This document shows, one piece after another, positions 9,704 to 21,541 of a stretch of DNA of 64,000 nt; position 1 is the first letter of the stretch; each line of letters opens with the position of its first letter. The notes below the pieces were generated by a model. It was given only the letters and a program-made list of their open reading frames with translations. It made no database searches and was not told where the DNA came from. The translations under genes were made by a program, and so were the position numbers. The stretch spans positions 124,001-188,000 of the forward strand of contig JAACJM010000169.1 of the NCBI GenBank assembly GCA_013368315.1, written 5' to 3'. The DNA comes from Tetrapyrgos nigripes. Taxonomy: Eukaryota; Basidiomycota; Agaricomycetes; Agaricales; Campanellaceae.

Positions 9704-12700
9704 CTACTTTTTGCCCTTTTTCTTCCCAGTCCCTACTGACTTCGAGGTATTCGCCTTCGCCTTCTTCTGTGCTCGTGTCTCTCAGGAGGAGGATTCGACT
9801 GGCTCCTTTCGTTTGGTGGTACCAGTCTTGGTCTTGAAGTAGCTAAAACAATACCAATGGATCAGTTTTTCCTGCATTTGACCAGCTAATATGGTCATAT
9901 CTGCCAATAGCTCTGCTTGATCAGGTGCCCGGGGCTGGCGAGTAAGGTCTGGGCCGACAGGCAGACCAGCACCCGTGAATGCCAAACTCATGAGGGTCCA
10001 TATTGCCTGCCAGACGCTGCTGTGTGAACCCGATATGCAGAGTATGTGAGGAGTTGGCTGGTCCTTGGGGTCGAAAGAGCTAAGGGTGTGCCACCACTCG
10101 TGCATTTCCTCAGCCATCGCCTTATAGTGCTCTGGCTTCTGACCCTCGACAATCAGGCCTGCCCCAGAGCTCCAGTCATCGAACCATTCAGATATCCCTG
10201 GCCATTCTTCACTTCTTTCAAGGGCACCATTGTCTTCCTTGGACCCAAACGCTGCCTCGATGTCAATGAAGATGTGCAGGAGACTCTCGAATACCTCAAT
10301 CCAGGTCTCGTCAGCAGCATACCTGCTGAAGAATAGTCTCCACTGGTCGAAGCACAGCCACATGTGGGGCCAAAACCGAGGCTCATCCCAGTGGTCCCAA
10401 CACACACCCTGCCGCAATCCTCCTTTAGTCCAAACCCCATCTTCTTCCTCCCCCTCATTCCTGTCTGAGTCCTCCTCGTTCTCCACATCCTCATTGTCAA
10501 CGTCCTCATTGTCATGCTCCACTGCCCTCGCCTTTCCCTTTCCTGTGACTGATCTGATCCCCTCAGATAATGATCGCACCGGGGATATGTCACCGGTAGG
10601 GGACTGGGGTGGAGATATTGGGGACAGTGGGGATACATCTCAGCTAGGGGACAGAGGACCAGAACCACTGCCCTCGCCTTTCCCTTTCCTTTGACTGATC
10701 TGATCCCCTCGGATAATGATTGCGCTGGGGATACGTCACCGGTAGGGGACTGGGGTGGAGATATTGGGAACAGTGGGGATAGATCTTGGCTAGGGGACAG
10801 AGGACCGGAAAATCGGAATTGGTCACGGCTAGGGGACTGTGGTGGTCGTGATGGTGATGGTATGCGAGCTGGTGGTCGCAATGGAGTCGGTGACAGTAGT
10901 TGAAGTCGTGGTGGCAACGGCACCGGACCCAGTGATGGCACTTTGGTCGAGGACTTGGAGTCTGAAGGAGTCGGTGTCCCAGGCAGGAACAACGGTGTCT
11001 TGGCTTTGTGAAATATCGACGGCGACAAGAAGTCAGCCGGAATTTGAAGCGACTCTAAAGGAGGAAGTATGGCCCTGGTTGGAGTTGTGGGAGGAGGAGA
11101 AGCAGCAGCTGGAGTTGAGATGGGAGGAGGAGAAGCTGCAGGTGGAGTTGAGATGGGAGGAGGAGAACCTGGTGGTGGAGTTGAAATGGCAGGAGGAGAA
11201 GCTGCCGGTGGTGAATCTGGCGGTGGAGTTGAGTTGGCAGGAGGAGAAGCTGCCGGTGGTGAACCTGGTGGTGGAGTTGAGATGGCAGGAGGAGAAGCTG
11301 CCGGTGGTGCTGAGATGGGTTTGGGAATTGGACGTGGCTTGGGTTGAGAGGGCTTGCCATGGGAGAAGTCAGGTTTAGCGGTAGATTTTTTGTGGGGTGA
11401 AGGATGAGATAAGTCAGGTTTAGGAGTAGTCTTCTTCTGGGGTGAAGGCTTGGTGGCAGAAGAAAAGTTGGGTTTAGCTGTGGTTTTCTTCTTGACAGAG
11501 ACCGGGTCTCTGGAACGCAGAGAATAACTCTTGCGAGGGGTCTCATCCTGCTCCTCAGCTTCATCTTCTTCTTCTGCACCACTCGCCTCTGCTTCTGACT
11601 CCGAACCCAAACCAGTCTTCCTTTTTGCCAACCTCCACTGCTTGGTCTTCTTCTTGTCTCCTTCTGGCCCCCGCTTCTGTTTTCTCAGGCTGTCAGTCTC
11701 GTTAGTGTGATTTTGTCTGGAGGACGAACCAGCATGAGGTTGACGTTGTTTTGAGGACGAGGCACCAGTGGAGGTAGCTGTTTGGGTGTCCTTTCCACGT
11801 AGGGGCCAGACGCCAATGTGAAGAGCATCCTTTGGAAGTGCTCGCGACTTGCAGACAGAAGGCGCTAAAGGGGGTAGGTCAGCCCGTGTCATGTTATGGG
11901 TGGGGTAGAATAGATATGACTTACTGTATGTAGCCTTTGCAAATTTGAGTAACGCTGCATTTGCCACATTAAAGGCTACTGGTTCAGCATCCTCAAAGTC
12001 TCTACCCAGATTGTCAACGCCATTGTGATTCCTGTTCCACCTGAAGATAAGTCAATCAGCCCATTCTCTTGAAAACATAAAAAAAGACCCACCAAAAGTG
12101 TCTATGCTTCTGCCATTCTCTGGATTTGGCCCAACGACTGCCGTGAACAGCATTAATCCGGTCTTCTCTGCGACTAGTGAGTTGAAACGAGCCGAATTGC
12201 ACTGGTAAGGGACAAAGGGAAAGTTAGTAACCAGAAACCGAATAAAGTTGAAAACACGCACACTCTCAGCTTCTCTGGATCTTCTCGGTCTGTCTTCTGT
12301 TCGTTCTTGGCAGCTTCCCACTTCGCAATACGTTCCTCCCAATCCTCATCTGTCAACTTCTTGATTTCCGCCTTCATGTCATTGTCTTGCTCCTCATAGA
12401 CGCGTTTCACCACCTGATACCGGATGTTAACCCCAGCTGGCTTTTTCACCTTCGCCTTTTCCTCACCCTCTGCTTGCGCAAAGTTGGCCTTATACTTCTC
12501 CTGTTCCTCCTGTTCTTCCTCATTGCATATGGGTTTCAACAAGCTCTCGTAGTAGCGGTGCTCAAATATTTGGACCTCATTGGTATGGGTTGGCCTTCGA
12601 GTGCCAGGAAGTTTCTGGTTGATGGCATCTCTCACCCCTTCAAGGAGGCTATTATCGCCGGTTGCATCGAGTTTTTTCTCGGCGTTCTTCAAGTATTCCT

Positions 12701-14030
12701 GAATTTTCTGTAAGAACGTTAAGTTAGCACAAAATTTGTCATGAGGAAGTGAAGAGCTCACATCCCGCACACTGGCATACCAGTTTCGCTTCTCCTCATA
12801 TTCCTCATCACTTAGCTTATCCCAGCCCAGTGCCTCGTTCACCTCTTCTTTACCCACAGCATCAAAGTTCAACTCCTCAAACTCATTTACCACCCTGGCC
12901 TTCTTCTTCCCCTTTTTCTGAGCTGATTGCGGTTTGACACCGGTATCTGGTTGTGGGTCGCCACCGGTATCTAGTTGTGGGGCGGGTGGATCCCAGATGG
13001 CAGTGGCCGTACTGAGGTTTTTGGTGATCTCTTCATGGAGAAGAGTGGGATCGTCATCAGGTTCCAGACCAGTGATTTTGCTGAGGATCGAGGACCAGTC
13101 TGGTGCATGGTACTTGTCACCCCAAAGGCCCTGAAGTGCGTCCTCCACCAAAGGAAGGCTGTTATGAGGCAGCTGATTGTTGAGGTAGTCTGCCGCAATG
13201 AGCCAGGAATGATGCTGCGCAGCAGCTTCAACCATTGGCGTCAAGCTTTCCGGCCAGGTATCCCCACCCACAGAGACCTGCACTTTCTCCCTAGCTTCTG
13301 TGAGTGACCAGCCAGCTGAACCATTGGCAAATGATTTCAGCAGTGCACGGACGTCAGCCACCAACTTGGTGTTAGTTGAAACGTTGGAGACCCCAGGGTT
13401 GGTGGACTCGGCAGCGTTGGACAACGAAGGAACGGTAGAGCCAGCAGCCTTTGTAGGCTCAGTTGCATTGAAGGATGAGGGGATGGTAGAACCGGAATTT
13501 TGATTGGGTTGGGGAGAGGCAGGGCGAGAGGAGTTACAAGATAGTCCAGGAGCACTAGAGCTGGAGTTTTGCATGGGATGAGGAGAGGCAGGGCGAGACG
13601 AGACACCGGATGGGCCAGCCACAGCATTGGACGATGAGGCAGTAGAACCCGAATTTTGTTTGGGATGGGGAGAGGCAGGGCAAGACGAGACACTGGATGG
13701 GCCAGCCACAGCATCCTCACCTGTCAGCAAAGCAAACTGGAAGTCCTCCTCTCCTTCATCGGATGGAATGTCACAGCCTACACTCAGAAGGAGATATGTA
13801 AATCAATTGATGTCAATGTATACAACAAATCAACACGCACCGAGGTTCGGACCGAATTTAATCAAAAATGTAGAACAAATCTAATTAAGAAATTTGCCCT
13901 TAGACTCCTGGCTTTTACAGGAGATCCATAAATCGACATAAGAGTTGAGAAATCGCTCCTGTTTGCCCGTTGGGTCAGCAAACGCGCTGGCAGGTCCTGG
14001 TTTGCATTTTTCAGGTACCCTGCGTGTCAT
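9704..14030 (-). pseudogene. Large KDZ-companion gene, decayed
   Basis: Read on the minus strand from M-T-R-R-V-P-E-K (14030). An N-terminal block is followed by a Ser/Pro-rich region and a charged region with RYQVVKRVYEEQDNDMKAEI. Next comes a block ending VANAALLKFAKATY, a long Pro/Ser-rich linker (repeats of S-P-P-A and S-T-P-P-P), an acidic stretch, and a Trp-rich end with DHWDEPRFWPHMWLCFDQW and ICISGSHSSVWQAIWTLM. I recognise this layout only as a widespread agaricomycete family of unknown function. It is broken by a TAG at 13881-13883, a frame-shifting 146-bp duplication (10521-10812), and a TGA before the basic Lys-rich tail that ends at 9704-9706. It lies on the strand opposite the KDZ transposase. 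Confidence 0.6.
10521..10812. repeat. 146-bp tandem duplication inside the companion gene
   Basis: The segment starting ACTGCCCTCGCCTTTCCC at 10521 recurs at 10667, so the period is 146 bp. Copies differ at a few positions. As 146 is not a multiple of three, the duplication shifts the frame. In one frame the minus strand reads S-E-G-I-R-S-V-K-G-K-G-K-A-R-A-V through one copy, and the downstream acidic region is open only in the frame of the other copy. Confidence 0.8.
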
Positions 14031-14374
14031 GATACGGGGAGAGGTAGAAGTGAGAGTTGGAAAAAGGAGAAGAGCTGGAGCTGAGAGTTGGAAGTTGGGT
14101 TGGGCGTTGTAGTGGGTGATGGTAGAAGAAGAACTTAGCTGAAATAATCTGAGACACAACGAGACCATGTGACTGGTCTGTGCACGCAAACGTGTCAAGA
14201 GAAAGCTCAACCCATTGCGACCACAAGCTTAAACGAAGATTCTTCGGGTCCCATGGCTGGTATTTGATATATCATTCAAGATCCAGTGCTATTAATTAAT
14301 AAATGCTACAGTAGCTACAACAGAGAGATATACAATGTCTGTAACTACTTGTGAGTTCTCCAAAAATGTCTCCC

Positions 14375-15226
14375 TTAGTTCCTGACATTGAGGATAAAGC
14401 CTAACATCCTTTCTAGTACTTCTTCCTTCTCAGAGACAGACTCTGCTCGACGTTGATCCGAAGCCAAAGTCATCAAGGTTTTCTCCAGGGATACCAGCTC
14501 CCTATGCATTTCACGTGCCACTGACCAGATTTCCTCTCGTCGATCGACCAGCTGCATTGCACTAAACATTAGACTAGGACGCTCTTGGCCTGAGCTATAT
14601 AGTACGGCTAAAAGAAAGGATAATTATTGTTAGTATGCAATTCGACCTGCCCGTATCAGGATAGGGGTGGACCCACCCAGAGACCTGGCCCAGCTTGCAA
14701 ACTCTTGCCCGTCAAGAATTGGAGCTGAGGGGGTATTATCCCAGCAGAACAGCCCAGCAAGATTCTGACTGAATGACACTGCCCATGCAATGGTGTCTGC
14801 GATTTCTGGAGGGAGAGCTACAGTGTAAGATCCCCAGACACCCCATGAACCAGGTATCTGCCTCAGAGCACCAGTCAGTAGCTCGTCAAGCCAGGTCCTA
14901 GCATCACCATGAGCCCGTGGTATCTCTGGTATCCACCAATCCTCTGGGGTTTCAGTATTCCTGTTAAAGTAACGAAAAGGCTGGTGAGAACTGGTGGGAA
15001 TGAAATAGGTGGACATGTACCAGGGAATGGACTCAACTCGGACATCCTCCCAGAAATTCCCAGCTACATACTCCCCTCGTGCGAGCGATGCAGCACTACG
15101 CGTCCACGGTTCCCAGTTTTCTGTGGTCTCCAAATCTGGAGGATTCAAATCTACAGGTTGAGGCTCTTCACAGGCTTCTATTGATGGGGGGGCTTCTGTG
15201 GACTGATAAGTGTATGTGAGACCCAT
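14375..15226 (-). CDS. Hypothetical protein in the middle slot of KDZ unit 1
   Basis: Two exons fit well. The first runs from M-G-L-T-Y-T-Y (15226) through a Trp-rich region (W-Y-M-S-T-Y-F-I-P, PEDWWIPEIPRAHGDARTW, IPGSWGVWGSYTVALPPE) to LGGSTPILIRA. A short intron ends in CTTTTAG, and a second exon encodes a helical, charged end (RREEIWSVAREMHRELVSLEK, then E-K-E-E-V-L-E-R-M-L-G). No stop interrupts the model. I do not recognise a domain; the Trp-rich body and helical C-terminus are simply what is visible. It lies between the large companion gene and the small basic gene and is transcribed away from the transposase. Confidence 0.5.
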
Positions 15227-15534
15227 GGTGGTTGGGAAGGAAAATTCTTTGGAGGGTGCTGGTTAGCCGAGCAGGCCTGATGGGTTCGGATACTTGGAGT
15301 CTTGAATAGGGACTTGACCGGCACTTGACCGGCACTCAGAATTGAGCTCATCGTCAGAAACATTGAGCTCTGCTGCAAGCCACAATAAAAAACACCCTTA
15401 GTGAAATTGTCCAGAAGGGAGCATTAATATGGAAGATGAGTTTTGGAAAATCTGGCATCAACTGGTGCTCATTTGAAAAAGTCCAACGAAACAGAAATCA
15501 AAACACTAAGATATTGTTCTTAGTGTGAACCTCC

Positions 15535-16246
15535 ATGTCTCGTCCCAAACTCTATCACACTCAGGCTGAGCGCCGGGCTGCCAATCAACGCAAGCGTCTA
15601 AAATACCATCACAGGTACGCTTTCCTCACATTCTATGGCTTTTTATTGTCTAATTATTGTGTCGCAGTCATAAGGATTCCATTAATGAAGCTCGAAGAGA
15701 GAAATACAAGCTAGCACAGGCTGCTGAAAGCAAAGACAGGCAAGTACACTATATTCTCCCTTTCCCCCTCTGCTTTCTCCTTCATCAGCTGAGACTGGCA
15801 TCCAGACTAAAGCGGCACTCGCAGAAACACGAGAAACATGATAGGGGAGAGAGGGCGAGAACTACAATGGCGTAAGTCACATTTCCCTTGTTCGTGATTA
15901 GGATTCTCAGTGTTTTGAGACTTCAGTCATGTCTCCCAGCTGTTGGAGAACATCTCCTGCACTTTTCTTTGAAAAGGTATTCCAAAAGATTGTTCAACGT
16001 CTCACAGAAGGGAGCTCTTGTACTCTGCTCAACAAACTCTCAGAGAAGTTCTCAAAAATGCTTAATAGGATCATATATGAGAAAGTGGGTGTAACAGCAG
16101 TACTCAAAGAGGCTGAGGAGCTCGCAAGGGATGTGAGGCGCTATGTTCGATGGACTGAAGAAATGTTGTGTGCACAATTTGTTGGATTGGCAGAGCTGCA
16201 GAGGCTTCACAAAAGGAGGCAATTCGGATTTCAGAAAGAAGCTTAG
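15535..16246 (+). CDS. Small basic KDZ-companion protein
   Basis: The start M-S-R-P-K-L-Y-H-T-Q-A-E is followed by a run of Arg/Lys/Ala (E-R-R-A-A-N-Q-R-K-R-L-K-Y). Exon 1 ends at 15614 and exon 2 begins at 15668 with SHKDSINEARREKYKLAQ. A later exon gives a helical end from about 15929 (FEKVFQKIVQRLTEGSS, then KEAEELARDVRRYVRW and LAELQRLHKRRQFGFQKEA). M-x-R-P-K-L-Y-H-T is the start of a widespread basidiomycete family that looks nucleic-acid binding from its charge, but no function is known to me. It lies 450 bp upstream of the KDZ transposase on the same strand. A related-looking protein sits in KDZ unit 2 (32402-32884). Confidence 0.55.
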
Positions 16247-17959
16247 CTACGTTCAGAAAGAGGCTTAGCTACATATGTATGTACAAATGAGCTATACAGG
16301 TTAGGGGTAGACACATCATGACACCAACCAGTGAGCTCTCCAGCCACTTTTGGATCATCTCAGATCTAGATCATTAAGATCTTCAAGGCAGCCAGCCACA
16401 GATGATAAGGCTGATATTTAGTCCTTGATCCAGTACTGGTCAACCTTGGTTCGTCTTTGATCTAGATCATTAAAATTTTCAAGGCGGCCAGATAAATCAT
16501 AAGGTCGATAGTTACTTGTTCTGATACTCCTATTATGACCATTAACTCCAATGACAAAGACAAGGTGTAATTTGGCAGCCAGCTTTAACTCATGTGAAGT
16601 ACAGGACTCTCTCTTAGCCATTTTAGGGCTATTAGACCACCTATAAATAGTTACTGGTTGTGCTGCATTGACAGATACTGTCATTCACTCGGTACAATGT
16701 CCAAGCGGAAGCAACCAGGCTTTCGTCAACCGAAAGCTGCCGTAACCCACAAAATCAGGGTATCTGATCATCGTCAAAAGTTCAACCACTTTTCTTCAAG
16801 TCTTACACAACAAGAGATGGATGCACACTATGCCATCTCAGCAAGGGAGGGGGAGGAGAGGGAGATTGAGGATGACGATATGGGTGTTGCTTTTGATTTG
16901 CATAAGGACTACAACAACGATTATCCCTCATTTCCAGAGGCCGAGATGGATACTATGCCCATCTTCTGTGATCTGCAGCTGCAAGGGCTTAGCACCATTG
17001 AATCTCCAGATTCTGCCAGAATTCAGGTGACTCGGAAGCAAAATATCCATTCGGTAAGTGGGGTGCTTCTATGTGGAATGATTATTCTAATCATTTGTCA
17101 GGACAACCCAGCCCGTGCCTGGCTACCTCATGGAGATCAGTACCTGGATGAAATGCTGTGGCTAGAGGGCCATCGGGGCAATAAAGAAAAATGCGCCACC
17201 TGTAAAGCTCCTGGGTTGTTCTGATGTGTAGAGGATGAATGTCAGGGTGGATTGCAGTACTGTGGTCTCTGCATAGTGAGCATGCATGCAAGATTGCCTT
17301 TACATTGGATTGAGGTGAGTGTTGTACATATCTGAGATCAGTTCTCCCTAACATTTACAGCAGAAATGGAATGCCAAGTTTTTTGAAGGGACATGTCTCA
17401 AGAATCTAGGGCTAAGGGTCCAGTTGGGCCACTCTGGACCTGGTTCGCGCTGCATCCACCCAAAGCAGGCATGCCGTGGCGAGTTTACAGTGGTCCATGT
17501 CAATGGAATTCATCAAGTTGCACTGGACTTCTGCGGATGTTCAGACAACCATTCACAGTCTAGTCAACTTCTTCGCTTCATGTGGTTTCCAGCTACACCA
17601 AAGGACCCTAACAGTGCCACCACTTTCTCATGTCTTCGATTGTTCCAACACCTTAATTGTCTGGGAAAGTTGCCTGTGTATGATTTTTACAAGGCATTAG
17701 AGATGATGACACGTAATAGGCAAGGGTCTGTGCCTCTAGTATGTGCTCATTTGGTTTATGGCATCAGAAATTAATTATATGTGCCAGGATTGCTACCGTG
17801 CCGTGTTGCGAACCATGTATCAATGGAGAAACTTGAAGATGCTGAAGAGAGGAGGGCGTGGTCATTCAGAGTCAGGTATTGAGGGAACATCACTTGGAGA
17901 GCTGGCACTTGAGTGCCCTGCTTGCCCACATCCTGAGAAGAATATTCCAGATAATGTCA

Positions 17960-18587
17960 AGGTTGTCAGTACACTCGATAACCACCCAAGTCACACAATA
18001 CGAGAAAGCTGGTTACAAGAGAATAGATTGAGAGAAAGAGGTAGAGAGATAGAGAGATAGTAAGCTGACTAGGCTCTACACTGCGTAGTAGAAGTACGGA
18101 GCAGAGACGAAGTGAACGAACTAAGGAATAGGTTACAAAGATCACAGGTATATAAGTAAAATATGAACAGATGGGAAAGAGTAAGTAATAATAGACGGTA
18201 TCATGTGGAAATGTCAAGGGCAAGAGAGTAATGAGCTAAGTATGGATAGATGAAGGTACTGGATCATAAAGAATGATTGACAGTGAGAATGTCCATGGAG
18301 ATAGGGATCGGAGGAGATAAGAATGTGAGTCATAGATCTATGGAGATGGTAACTATAGACGATGATGAGAAACGGTTAGTATTTATGGGGTTAGAGTGGG
18401 AAATGGGTAGTAAAGGGAAAAGAATAGAAAGGAAATGAATAGGCGGGGTATGATTCATGACAGATAACTGGAAGGAGGCGGGGCCTGAGTCTGTGTGAGT
18501 GATCTTCTGTTGCCACCTCATAACGGGTTACAGGCTGGTGTCCAACACCACCCGTATCTTGCTATCGGATGGGCTGACATATATTTC
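17960..18587. other. Unidentified insertion in a KDZ intron
   Basis: Coding stops near P-D-N-V-K (about 17957) and resumes after a TATATTTCAG acceptor with R-F-L-Y-T-L-F-L-A-L (18588). The family has only a short gap here, so about 600 bp is extra. It is purine-rich on the plus strand. On the minus strand it resembles a promoter or LTR (TTATATACC, pyrimidine tracts), but I find no clean TG..CA ends and no convincing target duplication. Confidence 0.4.
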
Positions 18588-19903
18588 AGATTTCTCTACA
18601 CGTTGTTTCTAGCCCTTGATGCCAACTTTCGTCTGCGAAATCGAGTTGTCTCTAATGAGCATCATAGTCCACTTTTGGGAGATGGGCATGCATATCTCGT
18701 ACCCAGCAGTCCTTACTGGGAACACATACTGCAACATGTTAATCAGGAAGATGTTAGTGTTTTCTAATGTTCGATATACACTTCTGATTCTGCATATAGA
18801 TGAGCAGTTGCTCTGGTTTTCAGGCAATGCTATTGGCTAATCTTCATAATGTGGTTGGCTTGCGGGTTAGTGGTATGGCTGGATGTTGTTGTGCACAGCA
18901 CAGGGTTTGAAGAGCATGTGGGCTTGGTGATCTGCAAAAAGGCGAAAGGTGATATTTGTCTGCTTCATACTTCTGTTGAACATGTTGAAGGCTGACTTTA
19001 TTGTCAAGATGCTGCAACGTAGACTTCATCTTTTGGTGTACCATGAATGGAACAGAATATCTCTCCGTTGTTGTGTCCTATGATATTTCCTGCCAGTGGA
19101 GCTGGAACTTCTGGAAGCGAATGGAGGAACTCAACCCCGAGTGGAAGTTTCGCTTTACGAGAACTGGTGTCAGGTTCATGGTTCCCAAATTCCACTTGAG
19201 GGCACACCAGCCTGAATGTCATACGGAGTTTAACTTTGATTATGCACCAGGTTGTGGTCAGACCCATGGGGAGGTTATTGAGGAGGGATGGGCCGAGTCT
19301 AACAAGGCAGCAGCGCAGACTAAGGAGATGGGACCAGGAACAAGAGCCCAGACACTTGATGACATATTTGGTTTCCACAACTTTTGGAATATCGCCAATC
19401 TCGGTAAGTATCTTTCTCACATGAGCTGATCAGATGCTGATTTTGTCCAGACAAGGTTTTAGTGAAGCATCTGAGTGCGGCAATAAAGGAGTTTGATCGC
19501 CATGAACATGATTTCAAACAATTTGATGATGGACTGGCAAGGTGCAAGGACATTGGAAGGGAGACCTTGGACAAGTGGAAAGCACAGGTTATTGCGTGGG
19601 AGCAAGATCATGCAACATTTTGTCCCTATGAAGATGAAAATCAAGGCAAGTGTCAGGTCAATATGTTGGTATGTATTTGCTGATATCAAAATAGTTAACA
19701 AAAAGGACCAGTTCAAGGTCATACAAGCAGAGATGACACAAGAAGAATTAATCAACGTGCAGAATGGACATGTTCAATATGCAAGCAGACCGGTATCGAG
19801 ATACAGGAGGCTCAGTAAGTGGATGTACAGCTTAATTGGGGATCTTACTTAACATGATCTGTTCTTTCAAGGCATCAATTACAACTCTTCATTGCGATAA
19901 ATA

Positions 19904-21541
19904 CAGTGGCCAAAAAAAATTGTCCACATGTTTGGCACTTTTGGAAAGATTGCTGATTTAAGAGCTATTGAGCAGAAATCTCCAAACATGGCTGGTGGTA
20001 GCAAGAAAGCCTTTGATTAGAGCTACAATAATCTGTCTGTTTTGTCTTATTTGGCCACATATCTGTGGAGTTATGATTGATTTAAAATTGTATGTCATTT
20101 GGACAATTTTTTGAGTTGCCACTTTAAAATCATTATTGCAATAACCTGATGTGTTATACATGATGTCATGGGTGGAGCTGTACAGTAATGTGATGTATAC
20201 ACCACAATGATGTCATAGCTGCCAGCTGGAGCATACATAGCAACATACAGATGCTCTACAACTTCTATGAAAATCATGGGGTCCCTCATATCAGCCCAGA
20301 AAGACAATCTCTACTCTCTTCTCTTAACTGCCTCTCCATCTGCAAAAATTGCAGCTCAGACTGGAGTATGAAAGCAGAGTGTTGCTTTTATAGGTAGAGA
20401 GACATGTTCTGATAAAGGAAACCATTGGATATAGCACTTTAGAAAGTTAATACCCAGCTGAAAAATGGCCACCTCTGGATCAACTCCCATATTATTAATG
20501 CTTTCCAGGATTTTGTTACTTAAGATGGTCATATAGTGTTTGCAATCTATCTTCCCCTTCATCTGGACCATTTTTACTGCTTACTGTTGCCCCATACCCT
20601 ACCCCATCATGTCATTTTCTCTCTCAAATGTCATCATTTCTGTCACATCTTGCTGTACCATGAATTTATCTCTCTTTTCTCACACATGCTGGGGCATATT
20701 TGCCCCAAAATAATTGGTTTTGGTCTTATCTGAGAAAATAACCCACTTCTAGCCTTCTACAGCCTGGTCTTTTTACATCTGTGCAAACTTCAAGTGAGCC
20801 TTGCTGCAAGTCACTGTAAGTTTGCACTTGTTCTGTGTTTTGGAGATCGCCACAAGACGTTTTCAGGAATGTTTTGGCTGTTATAGATTGGGACAGGTTG
20901 TCCAAGAAGAGCCTTGATGTCTCAGGCCACTTGTGTAGCAATCTGGCTTTACCAGAATGGATTTTTTTCCAATCTAACCTCTTCACAAGTAGTAGAGAGC
21001 CTCCTAGGACACCCTGCTGTATTGTTCTCATTGTCTGTATTTGTCTTTTAAGCCACAAAAGCAACTCTTGGCTTCCATACTCCAGTCTGAGCTGCAATTT
21101 TTGCAGATGGAGAGGCAGTTAAGAGAAGAGAGTAGAGATTGTCTTTCTGGGCTGATATGAGGGACCCCATGATTTTCATAGAGGCTGTAGAGCATCTGTA
21201 TGTTGCTATGTATGCTCCAGCTGGCAGCTATGACATCATTGTAGTGTATACATTACATTACTGTACAGCTCCACCCATGACATCATGTATAACACATCAG
21301 GTTATTGCAATAATGATTTTGAAGTGGCAACTCAAAAAATTGTCCAAATGACATACAGTTTTAAATCAATCATAACTCCACAGATATTTGGCCAAATAAG
21401 ACAAAATAGACAGATTATTGTAGCTTTAATCAAAGGCTTTCTTGCTACCACCAGCCATGTTTTGAGATTTCTGCTCAATAGCTCTTAAATCAGCAATCTT
21501 TCCAAAAGTGCCAAACATGTGGACAATTTTTTTGGCCACTG
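19904..21541. mobile_element. Tc1/mariner-like element with 467-bp inverted repeats
   Basis: The element begins CAGTGGCCAAAAAAAATTG and ends in the complement, GGCCACTG, with a TA dinucleotide on both sides (19902-19903 and 21542-21543), as expected for Tc1/mariner. The terminal inverted repeats are very long: 19904-20370 and 21076-21541, nearly identical. The core encodes a broken Tc1-type transposase on the minus strand. The insertion splits the KDZ transposase, whose coding sequence resumes directly after it. Confidence 0.88.
20356..21075 (-). pseudogene. Tc1-like transposase remnant
   Basis: In the core of the element, minus-strand pieces read Y-F-L-R-stop-D-Q-N-Q-L-F-W-G (frame-shifted F-S-D-E-x-K-x-x-x-F-G motif) and KIDCKHYMTILSNKILESI followed by M-G-V-D-P-E-V-A-I-F-Q. 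The latter is the G-K-x-x-x-x-x-Y-x-x-I-L ... D-P-x-x-x-I-F-Q region of Tc1-type DDE transposases. Several stops and frame changes interrupt it, and the catalytic Asp after I-F-Q is lost. Confidence 0.55.

Noticed and set aside
11055..11582. Plus- and minus-strand alternative frames with Gly/Glu or Leu/His-rich repeats
   Set aside because: They are shadows of the Pro/Ser-rich repeat region in the companion gene at 9704-14030.
17960..18587. Solo LTR
   Set aside because: Promoter-like features exist on the minus strand, but no TG..CA ends or 5-bp target duplication could be found; left as an unidentified insertion.
20095..20307. Open frames in the Tc1-like inverted repeats, mirrored near 21139-21351
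   Set aside because: The same frame appears in both arms because they are inverted copies; it does not resemble any transposase part.
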